From: Lysobacterales bacterium | GTDB taxonomy: Bacteria; Pseudomonadota; Gammaproteobacteria; Xanthomonadales; SZUA-36 | Direction of reading: 5' to 3' | NCBI GenBank assembly: GCA_021648045.1 | Contig: JAKITM010000070.1 | Coordinates: forward strand, 1 to 11,651 | DNA: 11,651 nt | In this document: one piece after another, positions 1 through 6,591 of the stretch | Layout of the letters: every line of letters begins with the position of its first letter | How positions within the stretch are numbered: position 1 is the stretch's first letter | Translations under genes and position numbers: made by a program | The notes under the pieces: generated by a model | Seen by the model: the letters and a program-made list of their open reading frames with translations, nothing else | The model's database searches: none | What the model was told of the DNA's origin: nothing

Positions 1-870
1 GAATTTCCACAGCGCCAGCAATAAGCCAAAAGCGCCAACCGCAACGATTACCCAACCAACAGGCCCACCGTCTTCTTTGACCCGCTCCCAAGGCGTTTTC
101 GACTTAACCACCAGGGTTAGAATAGCGCCTCGAGTAAAATCAACCGGCATCTTAGTCGTGCCACTGGTAGAGCTTTCAAGATCTTTAGCCATTGACTGGT
201 ATCTTCCGGCTGGCTGACGACCCAGTTGCACTAGAGTACCGCCACCTACAGCCGTATCCCATACCAGAAAACTGCCGTCTGCGATTGCATTAAATACCCC
301 GATTCTCACAACCTCAGTATTCTCGTGTCTTTCGCCGTTGGCATCGATAACTGGGGCAGTGAATTTAGCGACCTTACCAGCTTCGGATATTTCATGCACC
401 ATTGAAGCCCATAACTTTCGCAATTCAGCAGTAGTTGGAAGCTCTTTAGCCTGCGCCAGCTCGGCGAGAAATTCACCACGGCCTGGAAATTGAGCACTGA
501 CCATTGAGTCATTAACAACGGAAAGCACATCGCCCGAAATTTGCCGGACTACACCGAATAATTCGCCCAGGTTACCCATTCTATCGGTCAGGGTTTCCAT
601 CATCTCAGCCAGTTCTTTTTCGTTTTCACCATATTCAGCTGTCAGTACTTCGGCCCTGAGCTCCGTAGCAGCCAGTTCTGACTTAGCCTGGGCTAACAAT
701 TGTGACTGCCGATTACGCGCCGCCACAAATTCGGCCTCGCGTTTTTTGTTAATTTTGCCCTCATTCGCCACTGCTTTTTGCACTTGGCGATAAAGATCAG
801 ATAAGGTCTGAGCATTTGCGCTGCTACCGAAAACAAGCAACGCGGTAAGAATCAATATAAATTTTTTCAT
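1..870 (-). CDS. MotA/TolQ/ExbB proton-channel family protein with long periplasmic N-terminus (TtpC-like), partial
   Basis: The frame is open from an ATG at 870 to the left edge (290 codons read, no stop), so the C-terminus is missing. I translated it by hand. Residues 1-20 form a signal peptide (MKKF, hydrophobic core, ANA before Gln21). Residues 25-110 are rich in Lys/Glu/Gln/Ala and look coiled-coil. A periplasmic-type domain follows, and a hydrophobic segment begins at about residue 271 (VGWVIVAVGAFGLLLALW), just where the window ends. This matches the N-terminal extension of the TtpC-type ExbB paralogues found in TonB2 systems. In those systems TtpC works with ExbB2, ExbD2 and TonB2 to pass proton-motive force to outer-membrane receptors. 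The proton-channel domain itself lies outside the window, so the family call rests on this extension plus the DUF3450 neighbour. The start overlaps the stop of that upstream gene by four bases (ATGA, 867-870), which implies translational coupling. Confidence 0.8.
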   Translation of the reverse strand, partial: MKKFILILTALLVFGSSANAQTLSDLYRQVQKAVANEGKINKKREAEFVAARNRQSQLLAQAKSELAATELRAEVLTAEYGENEKELAEMMETLTDRMGNLGELFGVVRQISGDVLSVVNDSMVSAQFPGRGEFLAELAQAKELPTTAELRKLWASMVHEISEAGKVAKFTAPVIDANGERHENTEVVRIGVFNAIADGSFLVWDTAVGGGTLVQLGRQPAGRYQSMAKDLESSTSGTTKMPVDFTRGAILTLVVKSKTPWERVKEDGGPVGWVIVAVGAFGLLLALWKF

Positions 871-1667
871 CGGGCGCTCTCCGGTGCACTAACCGGCAAA
901 GGAACTAGGTCCGGTGCTTTTTCATTTTTGGCAATCGACAGCCCTTCTTTAATTTCAAGGCGGTAATCATCACTCAGGTCTTCAAAAGCACGAGTTTCGA
1001 GATTGTATCTACCAGTACGCTTTAAATCAGAGGATTGATATAACAACATTGTCCTGCCAACTCGCAGAAAATCAACCACGGTTCCGTCTTCCAACTGACC
1101 CCGATAAGCCTCAGTAGTACGACCATACTCGAGTTCAGCAACATAGTTTTCCATTACCCGGCGATATTTTTCAGATGTGGTTACATCTGCACGATCAAGC
1201 ATGGCTTTGAGCTTAACTACTCGCTCGCGGCGCTGCTCAAGATGGAAGGGAATATCGCTCTCTACAATCTTGTCAAACATATCCACCATGTCAATCATCA
1301 ACGGGGTGACCCCACGGTTAGTAGCCTCAAGGCCTGCCAGTTGATTGGTAATTGATTGTTTTTCGTTACGCTGATCGGCCACAACTTTTTCCAGCTGCTT
1401 GTTGTATACCTTCAAGCCATTGGTTTCATTTACGACCTTACGAAAATCATTCAGCAAGTTTTGAGTCTGACTGGCGAGGTTGCTGATTTTTTGCTGCGAC
1501 CTTTTGGCATCAGTGTTTATCTTTGTTTGCGCCTGGATCGAAGAATTCAGAGACTGAGCTTGTAAAGAAGAAGCTGTGAATAGAACACAACCCAACACGA
1601 GCACCAAACTGATAAAGTGTTGCTTGGTGATTTGCTTAATTTTTTGCTTGATAATTTGCATTGGCAT
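867..1667 (-). CDS. DUF3450 family secreted coiled-coil protein
   Basis: 266 residues. Residues 1-37 form a signal peptide: a Lys-rich start, a hydrophobic core at about 18-33, and cleavage probably after LQA. Residues 45-115 are a Gln/Asn/Lys-rich coiled coil. The C-terminal half carries the patterns typical of DUF3450, including PLMIDMVDMFD, a VVKLKAMLDRADVT stretch and EYGRTTEAYRGQL. The product should be periplasmic. DUF3450 proteins usually sit first in operons encoding TtpC, ExbB2, ExbD2, TonB2 and a TPR protein, and are presumed accessory to TonB-dependent uptake; their biochemical role is not established. The ATG at 1667 is preceded by GGAAA with a 6-base spacer; an in-frame ATG two codons later is an alternative start. 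The gene overlaps the next by four bases. Regulation by iron or substrate would be expected but no clear Fur box is visible. Confidence 0.85.
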   Translation of the reverse strand: MPMQIIKQKIKQITKQHFISLVLVLGCVLFTASSLQAQSLNSSIQAQTKINTDAKRSQQKISNLASQTQNLLNDFRKVVNETNGLKVYNKQLEKVVADQRNEKQSITNQLAGLEATNRGVTPLMIDMVDMFDKIVESDIPFHLEQRRERVVKLKAMLDRADVTTSEKYRRVMENYVAELEYGRTTEAYRGQLEDGTVVDFLRVGRTMLLYQSSDLKRTGRYNLETRAFEDLSDDYRLEIKEGLSIAKNEKAPDLVPLPVSAPESAR

Positions 1668-1701
1668 AGCCGGTTTCCAGTCCTATTGAAGCAGAAAAGA
1701 C

Positions 1702-1719
1702 AAAGTGAATGTTCATTTT
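1702..1719. promoter_or_regulatory. Imperfect inverted repeat, possible operator
   Basis: The arms AAAGTGAA and TTCATTTT flank a central TG, and 7 of 8 positions pair. The repeat lies 35-52 bases upstream of the DUF3450 start, a position where a repressor could overlap the promoter. It does not match a Fur box. The regulator is unknown and a chance repeat in A+T-rich DNA is possible. Confidence 0.25.
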
Positions 1720-1783
1720 TAATTCAAGAAAACGATATCAATCCGTTGACTCAATCACTCAGGATAACGAAGCGCTCGATAAA

Positions 1784-1811
1784 TTTCCAGTGCTAGCGTA
1801 AAAAATATAGA
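1784..1811 (+). promoter_or_regulatory. Possible sigma70 promoter of the RDD gene
   Basis: TTTCCA (1784-1789) and TATAGA (1806-1811) are separated by 16 bases; an overlapping TAGAAT at 1808-1813 is an alternative -10. The site ends 37 bases before the GTG start. The match is fair but the surroundings are A+T rich, so this is tentative. Confidence 0.35.
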
Positions 1812-1848
1812 ATATAGCAACTCGATTATTCCTCAGGACAGGCCAAAA

Positions 1849-2322
1849 GTGGATAAAATAAACACTTCAAAACAGCGTGAAAAAGATTTAAATTCAGCTG
1901 ACGACGCAGCAGTGTACTGCCGACTACTAAGGCGCTTAATGGTTATTCTCTACGACAGCTTCGCTGTACTGTCGATAAGCTTTTTGCTAACAGCGTTATG
2001 GGTTATCGGCAATTCAGGTGAGGCAGTAACTCCGGGGCAGACGGCCTACCCGCTGTACCTAGCTTCTTTATTTTTAGCTGCTTGGTTTTATTTTGCGATT
2101 AGTTGGCGTAAGGGCGGGGCAACACTAGGCATGCGCGCATGGAAAATTAAATTGGTTACTGATACTGGCGACAAGATAAGCTGGATGGCCAGCATGGTGC
2201 GCTTTTGTACAGCCTGGTTGGGTCTAATTGTGTTTGCCAGCGGCTTTATTTTATCGTTGCTGCGGAAAGATCGTGCCTGTTGGCACGACTTGGTGAGTCA
2301 TAGTCGGTTGGTGAGGATATAA
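1849..2322 (+). CDS. RDD family integral membrane protein
   Basis: 157 residues. Translation probably begins at GTG 1849, since AGGACAGG (1835-1842) lies six bases upstream. After a charged cytoplasmic start, three membrane segments are visible at about residues 30-53, 65-84 and 112-135. The family signs are Arg28/Arg29 with Asp36 in the first segment (RRLMVILYD) and the GGATLGMRAWKIKLV block at 89-103, which is the conserved G-x-T-L-G-M-R signature. Only one Asp of the namesake pair is obvious. RDD proteins have no agreed biochemical function; transport roles have been suggested. Many gammaproteobacteria carry an RDD gene beside lptG, as here, where the two genes converge with 11 bases between stop codons. 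The family call is firm and the function is unknown. Confidence 0.85.
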   Translation: MDKINTSKQREKDLNSADDAAVYCRLLRRLMVILYDSFAVLSISFLLTALWVIGNSGEAVTPGQTAYPLYLASLFLAAWFYFAISWRKGGATLGMRAWKIKLVTDTGDKISWMASMVRFCTAWLGLIVFASGFILSLLRKDRACWHDLVSHSRLVRI

Positions 2323-2333
2323 GTATATTTCAC

Positions 2334-3425
2334 TCAAACTGCCTTTCGCAGACGGTAAATGCCAAATGAAGAAAGCGCAATAATAGGCAGTGCGGCAACC
2401 AGCCAGATAGGGAAACCGAAGGCCTCGGCAAAATTCTGCACCCAGCGAGCCATAATCAGATAAACCGACCCAGCCACAATTCCAGCGAAAATATTAACAC
2501 CGATACTCTGCTGCCTATTCATCACAAACACAAAAGGCAAACCCAGTAGCAATAACGCATAAATGGTGAATGGAAAGTAAATTTTTTCCCAGTAGGCGGC
2601 AACATATTCACGCGCATCCTGGCCATTTTCCTGCAGGTACTCAATATAACCATGTAGCGAACGCATCGACATATAGTTGGGTCGGTTGACCGCCGAACTT
2701 AACAGGCCGACCTCAACTCGAGTTCCCCAGGCCCGCTCTGGCTCGCGTTGCTCGCGGATACGCGATTCGCCAATCACCGTCTCAGAAACCTTTAACAAAG
2801 TCCACTCAGGCGAGCCGTCTGCTGCATTTGTGGTAGGCAATGCTTCCTTGGCATTGGTAATGGATTGTAATTTAAAATTGTCATCCAGATTATAGATTTG
2901 AACATTTGAAAATCGGGCAGTTTCACCAGGTGCAATAACCGGTGTACGGATGTTGATGATTTGTCCAGCATCCCTGATCCATAATCCACCCGCACCACCC
3001 ATATGGATACGCCCGGTTTTATATGCAAAACGAAAAGTTCGGGCTGATTGCTGTAAATCCGGAGCCAGATATTCGCCCACCATCATAATCGGTATCAGTA
3101 ATACACTGGCACCCATCAAAACAGAAGCTGTCAGTCGCTGACGCGATACTCCAGAGGAACGCAGCGCCACCAATTCCTGTGAATTACCCAAGTCACCCAC
3201 ACTCACCAGAGTACCGATTAAAGCGGCAAAGGGAAACACCTTGTATGCCAGAGATGGTACCCGTAAGAGCACAAACCAAGCGGCCTGGCCGATGGTATAA
3301 CTACCCTTGTCGCTTTGCAGTTCTGATATCAACGTGACCACCAAGATAAAACCCAACAATAAAACCCAGATTGAGAGTATCCCGCGGATAACAGTACCAG
3401 CTATATAGCGATCGATGATTTTCAT
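2334..3425 (-). CDS. lptG: LPS export ABC transporter permease LptG
   Basis: 363 residues, normal for the YjgP/YjgQ family. LptG pairs with LptF and the LptB2 ATPase in the inner membrane to extract lipopolysaccharide and push it onto the LptC-LptA bridge. The N-terminus (MKIIDRYIAGTVIRGIL, then a hydrophobic segment at 13-35) is characteristic. Further membrane segments lie at about 60-80 and 100-120. A hydrophilic periplasmic beta-jellyroll-like region covers about 125-270, and three more membrane segments fill 275-361. The motif SLHGYIEYLQENGQDAREY before the last membrane group is typical of LptG. The ATG at 3425 has a strong AGGAG (3436-3440) ten bases upstream. It follows lptF by 15 bases, so the two are co-transcribed. 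LptB, LptC and LptA are not in this window, as is usual. Confidence 0.95.
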   Translation of the reverse strand: MKIIDRYIAGTVIRGILSIWVLLLGFILVVTLISELQSDKGSYTIGQAAWFVLLRVPSLAYKVFPFAALIGTLVSVGDLGNSQELVALRSSGVSRQRLTASVLMGASVLLIPIMMVGEYLAPDLQQSARTFRFAYKTGRIHMGGAGGLWIRDAGQIINIRTPVIAPGETARFSNVQIYNLDDNFKLQSITNAKEALPTTNAADGSPEWTLLKVSETVIGESRIREQREPERAWGTRVEVGLLSSAVNRPNYMSMRSLHGYIEYLQENGQDAREYVAAYWEKIYFPFTIYALLLLGLPFVFVMNRQQSIGVNIFAGIVAGSVYLIMARWVQNFAEAFGFPIWLVAALPIIALSSFGIYRLRKAV

Positions 3426-3440
3426 AGTTCAGCGGCTCCT

Positions 3441-4529
3441 TTACCTACGCCGTCGCTGCAGCCAAATCCAGATAGCTGCCAGTAGAAAAAATAACGCGTG
3501 CACCCACCACAACCCCAGTAATAGGGGTGCTTTACCAACTATTAGCCAACCTCGAGCCACGGTCAACAAATTGATATACATTACATAAACCAACAACCCA
3601 ATGACAATTCTACCGCCACGACTGTCTCGCGGCCCTACATGTGACAGGGGTATTGCCAAAATTGCCATTAACAAGGCCATCAACGCGGAAATTCCCCGCC
3701 AGTGCAATTCCGCCTTGTCGGCGTTTTCAGATGAGGCTAGCAATTGTTTCGAATCCAGCCTCTTAGTGTTATTTTTTTTAGCTTTTTGTTTATTTTCGGG
3801 AATAATGAGCTGAGCTCGTTCAAAGCTGAGCTTCTGTAACTCTTTGGTTTTCAAGTCGCGCTCAACAATTTCACCGTCTTGCAGCTCAATAAAGCGTTTG
3901 CCGGTTTCTTTTTCTACCCAGAAACGACCACTTTTTGCGAACCATGACTGCTCCCGGCCAAGCTGCCCTCCCTCTTTACCCACGCCACGGTTAAGCAAGA
4001 AAACATTATTAAGCGAGTTGCCATCCTCGCCCATGGACTCAATGTATATCACCAAATTGCCCTTACTTAAGCTGTGAAAGGTAGCCGGCCGCAAACCCCA
4101 AAGCACAGCGCTTTTATAGGCTTTATCGATTGCTGTATCAGCGGCTCGGGCAGCTCCTGACATCAGCACAAAACCATTTATCAACAACAAGACAAACAGA
4201 GGAATAACCAGAAGCATCAATGGTTTAAATAAGTCACGCCCACGAAATCCCGTAGCCCACATCACTGCCATCTCATTATCACGATAGAGCCGACCAAGCC
4301 CTGTCATTACCCCCAGAAACAAGGATAAGGGAACAATTAACCCCAATGCTTCGGGTAATTGATAGAACAATTGCTTGCCTAATAAAGTAGCCGGTAAAGA
4401 GCCGTTAGCCACATCGCCCAGCAGGTTGCCTAGCAATACGCCAAGCATTACCATCATCAGCACAACGGTAATTGCCAGAAAAGCCAGCAACCATTCACGA
4501 AAAAGGTATTTTTGCAGTATTGTCAGCAT
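3441..4529 (-). CDS. lptF: LPS export ABC transporter permease LptF
   Basis: 362 residues, usual family length. It is the partner of LptG in the LptB2FG transporter. The N-terminus (MLTILQKYLFREWLLAFLAI) is typical of LptF. The cytoplasmic loop around residues 75-105 (GLGRLYRDNEMAVMWATG) carries the region that contacts LptB in this family. The periplasmic domain spans about 125-265 and contains GKRFIELQDGE. A basic stretch near 247-257 (KQKAKKNNTKR) is followed by C-terminal membrane segments at about 277-299, 305-325 and 335-357, ending in a run of arginines. The conserved PLSHVGPRDSRGGRIVIG block before the last segments confirms the subfamily. It is first in a two-gene operon and divergent from pepA across a 136-base gap. 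Confidence 0.95.
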   Translation of the reverse strand: MLTILQKYLFREWLLAFLAITVVLMMVMLGVLLGNLLGDVANGSLPATLLGKQLFYQLPEALGLIVPLSLFLGVMTGLGRLYRDNEMAVMWATGFRGRDLFKPLMLLVIPLFVLLLINGFVLMSGAARAADTAIDKAYKSAVLWGLRPATFHSLSKGNLVIYIESMGEDGNSLNNVFLLNRGVGKEGGQLGREQSWFAKSGRFWVEKETGKRFIELQDGEIVERDLKTKELQKLSFERAQLIIPENKQKAKKNNTKRLDSKQLLASSENADKAELHWRGISALMALLMAILAIPLSHVGPRDSRGGRIVIGLLVYVMYINLLTVARGWLIVGKAPLLLGLWWVHALFFLLAAIWIWLQRRRR

Positions 4530-4574
4530 GCTATCTGTGCGGCGTAATTTTCTGTAAAATAATGGATTGTGTGA

Positions 4575-4603
4575 ATTCTAACAGTCTGGTGAACAGATAA
4601 CAT
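4575..4603 (-). promoter_or_regulatory. Weak candidate sigma70 promoter of lptFG
   Basis: On the minus strand, ATGTTA (4598-4603) and TAGAAT (4575-4580) are separated by 17 bases, with the -10 lying 45 bases before the lptF ATG. The -10 matches 5 of 6 consensus positions and the -35 only 3 of 6. I found no convincing hexamer pair for pepA in the same 4530-4665 divergent region. Confidence 0.25.
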
Positions 4604-4665
4604 TAATCCCCGTGATTACCCAGCTGCAGTATGCACCCGGTTAATCTTTTGCAGAGAAGTAAAAT

Positions 4666-6153
4666 ATGAAAACTAACATTACTACTACAACCATTCTTAG
4701 TCTCCAAACTCCCTGCCTTGTGCTTGGGATATTTTCCGACCAAAATCTAAGCGGCAGCACGGCTGCTGTAAATACTGCCTGCAAGGGTGGCTTAGAAAAA
4801 ATGCGGGAAACCGGTGACATTCAAACTGCTGCCGGAAAAACTACCTTACTGCACCACCTCCAAGGCGTTGCCGCAGAGCGGGTATTGCTGGTAGGTATGG
4901 GCAAGGCCAAAGAGTTTGATGCAGCAAAATTCAGCAGCACTTGCCAGGCTGCCGGCGAACAACTGCGTGATCTGGCATTTGATACCGCCGCCAGCTGTCT
5001 GCACGAGTTCGAAATTAAATCCAAATCAGCCGACTGGCGCCTGCGCCAATCTGTTATAGCCATTGGCAATGCTAATTATTTCTATACTGCAACCAAAGCG
5101 CCTAAAGCAGACGGCCCGAAACCACTGAAACAACTTGCACTTGTTTGCACCCCAGAGCATACCTCTGCAAACACTGTTCTACAGCAGGCCGATGCGATAG
5201 TCAGCGGTTACAACCGCGCCCGCACACTAGGCGACTTGCCGCCCAATATCTGCAACCCGGTTTATCTGGCAGCACAGGCCGATGAAATTGCCGCAGCTTA
5301 TGATAACTGTAGCAGTGAATCCTTGAATACGACGCAAATGCAGGAACTGGGTATGCAAGCCCTGCTGGGTGTCGCCCGTGGCAGCCGCAACCCCCCGCGC
5401 TTAATCATCATGCGTTATAACGGCGCTGATAAAGATGTAAAACCCATCGTCTTGGTAGGCAAGGGCATTACTTTTGATACCGGCGGAATTTCAATTAAGC
5501 CCGGCGCAAATATGGAGCAGATGAAATACGACATGGGCGGTGCTGCCGGGGTTATCGGTACATTTGAGGCTTGTGCAAAAATGCAACTGGATATCAACCT
5601 TATCGTGATTGTCGCTGCCGCTGAAAACATGCCGGATGGCGATGCCTACCGTCCGGGCGATGTCATAACCAGCATGTCTGGCCAAACCATTGAAGTTCTG
5701 AATACCGATGCGGAAGGTCGGATGGTGCTTTGTGATGCTTTGACCTATGCCGAACGCTTTAACCCTGCCGCACTGATTGATGTTGCCACCCTGACCGGTG
5801 CCTGCGTAGTTGCCCTTGGTCACCATGCCAGCGGCTTGATGAGCAAAAGCGATAGCCTAGTTGCAGAACTGCTTGCTGCCGGCGATGAGATTATCGATCG
5901 CGCTTGGCGTCTGCCGCTTTGGGACGAATACCAGTCACAGCTGGACACACCTTTTGCAGATATGAAAAATATCGGCGGCATGCCGGCGGGCAGTATTACC
6001 GCTGGCTGCTTCCTTTCAAGGTTCGCTAAAGATCAGAACTGGGCGCATCTTGATGTTGCCGGTTCAGCCTGGAAATGGGGAACCCAGGAAGGTGCGACCG
6101 GACGCCCAGTTGGGCTGCTCAGCCAGTATCTTATCGATCAGTCTGGCAAATAG
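4666..6153 (+). CDS. pepA: Leucyl aminopeptidase PepA (M17 family)
   Basis: 495 residues, close to the 503 of the E. coli enzyme. It is a cytoplasmic dimetal aminopeptidase that removes N-terminal residues, preferably Leu, from peptides; in E. coli it also binds DNA (Xer recombination, carAB control). The N-terminal macro-like domain covers about 1-160 and the catalytic domain about 175-495. The metal ligands are all present by position: Lys266, Asp271, Asp289, Asp348 and Glu350. The catalytic Lys278 and Arg352 are also present. The signature NTDAEGRM occurs at 346-353, with Met where Leu is usual. GKGITFDTGGISIKPG carries the first two ligands and Lys278. The ATG at 4666 is preceded by a modest GAGAAG ribosome-binding site. 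It is the first gene of the conserved pepA-holC-valS set. Confidence 0.96.
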   Translation: MKTNITTTTILSLQTPCLVLGIFSDQNLSGSTAAVNTACKGGLEKMRETGDIQTAAGKTTLLHHLQGVAAERVLLVGMGKAKEFDAAKFSSTCQAAGEQLRDLAFDTAASCLHEFEIKSKSADWRLRQSVIAIGNANYFYTATKAPKADGPKPLKQLALVCTPEHTSANTVLQQADAIVSGYNRARTLGDLPPNICNPVYLAAQADEIAAAYDNCSSESLNTTQMQELGMQALLGVARGSRNPPRLIIMRYNGADKDVKPIVLVGKGITFDTGGISIKPGANMEQMKYDMGGAAGVIGTFEACAKMQLDINLIVIVAAAENMPDGDAYRPGDVITSMSGQTIEVLNTDAEGRMVLCDALTYAERFNPAALIDVATLTGACVVALGHHASGLMSKSDSLVAELLAAGDEIIDRAWRLPLWDEYQSQLDTPFADMKNIGGMPAGSITAGCFLSRFAKDQNWAHLDVAGSAWKWGTQEGATGRPVGLLSQYLIDQSGK

Positions 6154-6166
6154 CGTCAATAGCGAA

Positions 6167-6583
6167 ATGACAGTCCAGGCTGATTTCTATTTGCTCGACC
6201 GCCCCGGGCTTGAGCTGGAAAGCGTGCTGTGTACGCTGGTGCGCAAGGCCTGGACTGCGGGGTTTAAAACTAGCATTCTGGTTAAGGATGCCGAACAGGC
6301 GAAAAAGCTGGATGAAGCACTCTGGCAGGACAGTGGGTTTTTAGCCCATGAAATACTATCTACTGAGAAACATTCACAGGCACCGACTAGCTTGGTAACT
6401 ACGGCAAAACACCTGCAACCGCTGGTGATAAACCTTTCCAGCCAACCGCTACAAGCCTTTAATAAGTTGCAACGAGTGCTAGAAATCGTGCCAAACCAAG
6501 CAAGCTTACGCCAGCAATCAAGAGATCACTATCGCAATTACCAGCAACTGGGCTGGCAATTAAAAATGCATAAAATTAGGTAA
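6167..6583 (+). CDS. holC: DNA polymerase III subunit chi HolC
   Basis: 138 residues against 147 in E. coli. Chi binds psi (HolD) and single-strand binding protein, linking the clamp loader to SSB-coated DNA at the fork. Matching features are the N-terminal ADFYLLDRPGLE, the AWTAGFKTSILVKDAEQAKKLDE helix-strand region, the conserved LDEALWQDSGFLAHE block near residues 47-61, and the C-terminal YRNYQQLGWQLKMHKI. The frame stays open upstream into pepA with another ATG at 6050, but similarity to chi begins at the ATG at 6167, so I chose that start. There is no good ribosome-binding site; the start lies 13 bases after the pepA stop, suggesting translational coupling. Position between pepA and valS is the classic holC location. 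Confidence 0.93.
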   Translation: MTVQADFYLLDRPGLELESVLCTLVRKAWTAGFKTSILVKDAEQAKKLDEALWQDSGFLAHEILSTEKHSQAPTSLVTTAKHLQPLVINLSSQPLQAFNKLQRVLEIVPNQASLRQQSRDHYRNYQQLGWQLKMHKIR

Positions 6584-6591
6584 AATTAACC

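Noticed and set aside
306..530. 74-codon open frame on the minus strand in the TtpC-like gene
   Set aside because: It is an out-of-frame shadow of the longer uninterrupted frame that runs from 870 to the left edge.
1746..1751. TTGACT, a good -35 hexamer upstream of the RDD gene
   Set aside because: No -10 hexamer lies 16-18 bases downstream.
2323..2333. Terminator between the RDD gene and lptG
   Set aside because: Only 11 bases separate the stop codons and no hairpin is visible there.
4530..4665. Promoter or operator for pepA
   Set aside because: TATGCA at 4630-4635 is the best -10 but has no acceptable -35 at the right distance, so none is called.
5491..5826. 111-codon open frame on the minus strand inside pepA
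   Set aside because: It is antisense to the pepA active-site region, has no recognisable motif, and reflects codon bias of the real gene.
6050..6166. A 39-codon N-terminal extension of holC starting at ATG 6050 inside pepA
   Set aside because: Similarity to chi begins at the ATG at 6167, and the upstream part is merely the pepA coding sequence in another frame.
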